Shown: positions 62,814 through 64,000 of the stretch, one piece after another | How the letters are laid out: the number at the start of each line of letters is the position of its first letter | Numbering within the stretch: position 1 is the first letter of the stretch | Assembly (NCBI GenBank): GCA_013360295.1 | Contig: JABWCL010000008.1 | Coordinates: 1-64,000 of the forward strand | Origin: Ignavibacteriaceae bacterium | GTDB taxonomy: Bacteria > Bacteroidota > Ignavibacteria > Ignavibacteriales > Ignavibacteriaceae | Direction of reading: 5' to 3' | Length of the DNA: 64,000 bases | Translations under genes and position numbers: made by a program | Notes under the pieces: model-generated | Databases searched by the model: none | Seen by the model: the letters and a program-made list of their open reading frames with translations, nothing else | Told to the model about the DNA's origin: nothing

Positions 62814-64000
62814 TTAAGTTCTATTAAAATATTTATTTGGTAAGTTTTTAATTTGAAGCATTGATAATGAACGATGAAGCCGATCTGCGTTTTGCCAGAA
62901 TCTCTCGAGATCATCCCGGCTATACTTTTCAATGCTTGTGGCTGATTTTACACTCCTAACAAATTTATCCACTTCATTAACAATGCTGTCAGGTTTTGAT
63001 AACATATCACTTATAATCAGTTCATAATCTCTTGTGGGTTGCAACTTATATCGTCTGACATCATCCAGCATAAATGATTCTATTCTTCTTTTTACTTCCG
63101 GCCAGTAATCTAGCGCCCTCTTAACTATATCATACCTTGCCATTACTACTGTGTCATCACGATCATTACCCGAGAGATAGTGAAAATAATCAAAAAGAAA
63201 AGCGCTTTTTTGCTCAACGCTCAGCTCATCAGATATTTCGCCCATTTTTAATAAAAATCTATTTTTAACGTAATCATGGTTTATTATAGATCTTTTTTTT
63301 TCATAATCTCTTATGACTTCATTATTTTCTTTTTTTTTTATTATTTCCTTGCATTCCGTATGTACTTCAGATAATAGATATGTCCACCCATCTTGATTAT
63401 CCGGAGCGGTAGCGTCGTTAGCCTCTTCAGAAAGCATAATTTTTCGAAATATTTTCCATAGCTTTAATATTTTTGACCCATCAATTAAGTCATTATTTTT
63501 CTTCAGATCCTCAGGGCTATTTCTTTCTACCTCTTCTTTAAGAACATCAAACCAGTACTTTCTGGTATCATCCTCTCTATTTATTGGCCCAACCAAGTAA
63601 TCACAACTTGTTCTGCTTTTTGCTTCAGCTAAAGTGTTATCGTCTATAAATATTGTCGTTCTGCTGTTTGAGACTCTGTCTGTTGATGAACTTTGTTCTC
63701 TAATTAATAAATTCTCAGGACTATGTAATACCAAGTAACCATACACCAAGATATCCAATGTAATCACAATATTTATGCCCTGATATTCTACAAATAATTC
63801 CTCAATTCTGTAGTTGTCTATTGATTTGGGCAATCTATGCTCACACTGCTCTATATAAGCAACATTTACGTATGTATAATGATATTTCTCAGTATATCCC
63901 ATATTTATGAGATATTTATTTATGTCATTATAAGTTGTTCTATCATCACCTCCAGAGAAAAATACAATTCGCCCCCCAATACCCAGTATATGAGAAGATA
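62814..64000 (-). CDS. Unknown protein, 5' partial at the window edge
   Basis: The frame runs from the stop at 62814 to the right edge with no stop. The ATG at 63902 is internal, because the upstream codons read HILGIGGRIVFFSGGDD. At least 395 residues are seen. The N-terminal visible part (RIVFFSGGDDRTTYNDI) has an SGG-x-D motif reminiscent of PP-loop ATPases, but the rest does not help. The remainder is charged and helical. It ends 2 bp before the NtrC-like gene, so it belongs to the same operon. No confident function. Confidence 0.65.
   Translation of the reverse strand, partial: SSHILGIGGRIVFFSGGDDRTTYNDINKYLINMGYTEKYHYTYVNVAYIEQCEHRLPKSIDNYRIEELFVEYQGINIVITLDILVYGYLVLHSPENLLIREQSSSTDRVSNSRTTIFIDDNTLAEAKSRTSCDYLVGPINREDDTRKYWFDVLKEEVERNSPEDLKKNNDLIDGSKILKLWKIFRKIMLSEEANDATAPDNQDGWTYLLSEVHTECKEIIKKKENNEVIRDYEKKRSIINHDYVKNRFLLKMGEISDELSVEQKSAFLFDYFHYLSGNDRDDTVVMARYDIVKRALDYWPEVKRRIESFMLDDVRRYKLQPTRDYELIISDMLSKPDSIVNEVDKFVRSVKSATSIEKYSRDDLERFWQNADRLHRSLSMLQIKNLPNKYFNRT

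Overview
This window is a dense accessory (defence and signalling) region from a low-GC bacterium. I place it in the Bacteroidota/Ignavibacteria (FCB) neighbourhood. The evidence is a Fib_succ_major (FISUMP) domain, an exact Bacteroidota-type promoter (TTTG, 19 nt, TATCTTTG) in front of the restriction operon, frequent weak Shine-Dalgarno sequences, and the overall AT-rich composition. No rRNA, tRNA or CRISPR array was seen. Apart from a tyrosyl-tRNA synthetase there is no core housekeeping gene.

Layout, left to right. (A) 1-6128, plus strand: a WD40 propeller that runs off the left edge, a DUF4062-STAND NTPase, a second WD40 protein overlapping it, and a TPR-like protein. (B) 6141-8283, minus strand: a coupled three-gene operon of a divergent sigma factor, a small protein and a zinc-finger anti-sigma factor. 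(C) 8465-14975, plus strand and divergent from B: a J-like/coiled-coil protein, a small helical protein and two paralogous giant propellers. (D) 15727-34230, plus strand: a nucleotide-signalling and TIR island. It holds TIR-NB-ARC-TPR, SLOG-SLATT, RelA/SpoT-TPR-SLOG-RyR, Nudix, a two-TIR protein, a sugar-kinase-like/AAA+/RyR protein, a winged-helix fragment behind an in-frame TAG, zinc-ribbon-TIR-STAND-TPR, zinc-ribbon-FISUMP and a small protein. (E) 35306-37155, minus: a membrane protein and a methyltransferase. (F) 37575-39092: an IS256-type transposase remnant and a phosphoribosyltransferase-like gene. (G) 39379-42750, minus: a PcfJ-like module with two unknown partners, a 56-residue membrane peptide, a Nudix enzyme and an unknown gene. 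(H) 43515-44306, plus: a membrane-anchored unknown. (I) 44380-54222, minus: a type I restriction-modification operon with half-HsdS, HsdM, RhuM, HsdS, a SIR2-like protein, HsdR and a YgjP-type metallopeptidase. (J) 54566-64000, minus: an operon with an edge-truncated unknown, two sigma-54-type AAA+ response regulators, a helical unknown, a tyrosine-decarboxylase-like PLP enzyme fused to a receiver domain, an unknown, and TyrRS.

Inferred logic. Region D reads as a collection of sense-and-kill modules built around NAD/nucleotide-derived signals: candidate alarmone synthetase, SLOG sensors, RyR ligand domains, TIR NADases, a Nudix hydrolase and a SLATT pore. Regions A and C look like large recognition or scaffold proteins. 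C may be controlled by the divergent sigma/anti-sigma pair. Region J is the least conventional: phosphorelay-type domains are tied to an aromatic amino-acid decarboxylase and a tRNA synthetase. It is my first candidate for an undescribed system, followed by the RelA-SLOG-RyR module and the sigma-gated propeller locus. All functional statements come from reading motifs by eye; no database search was possible.
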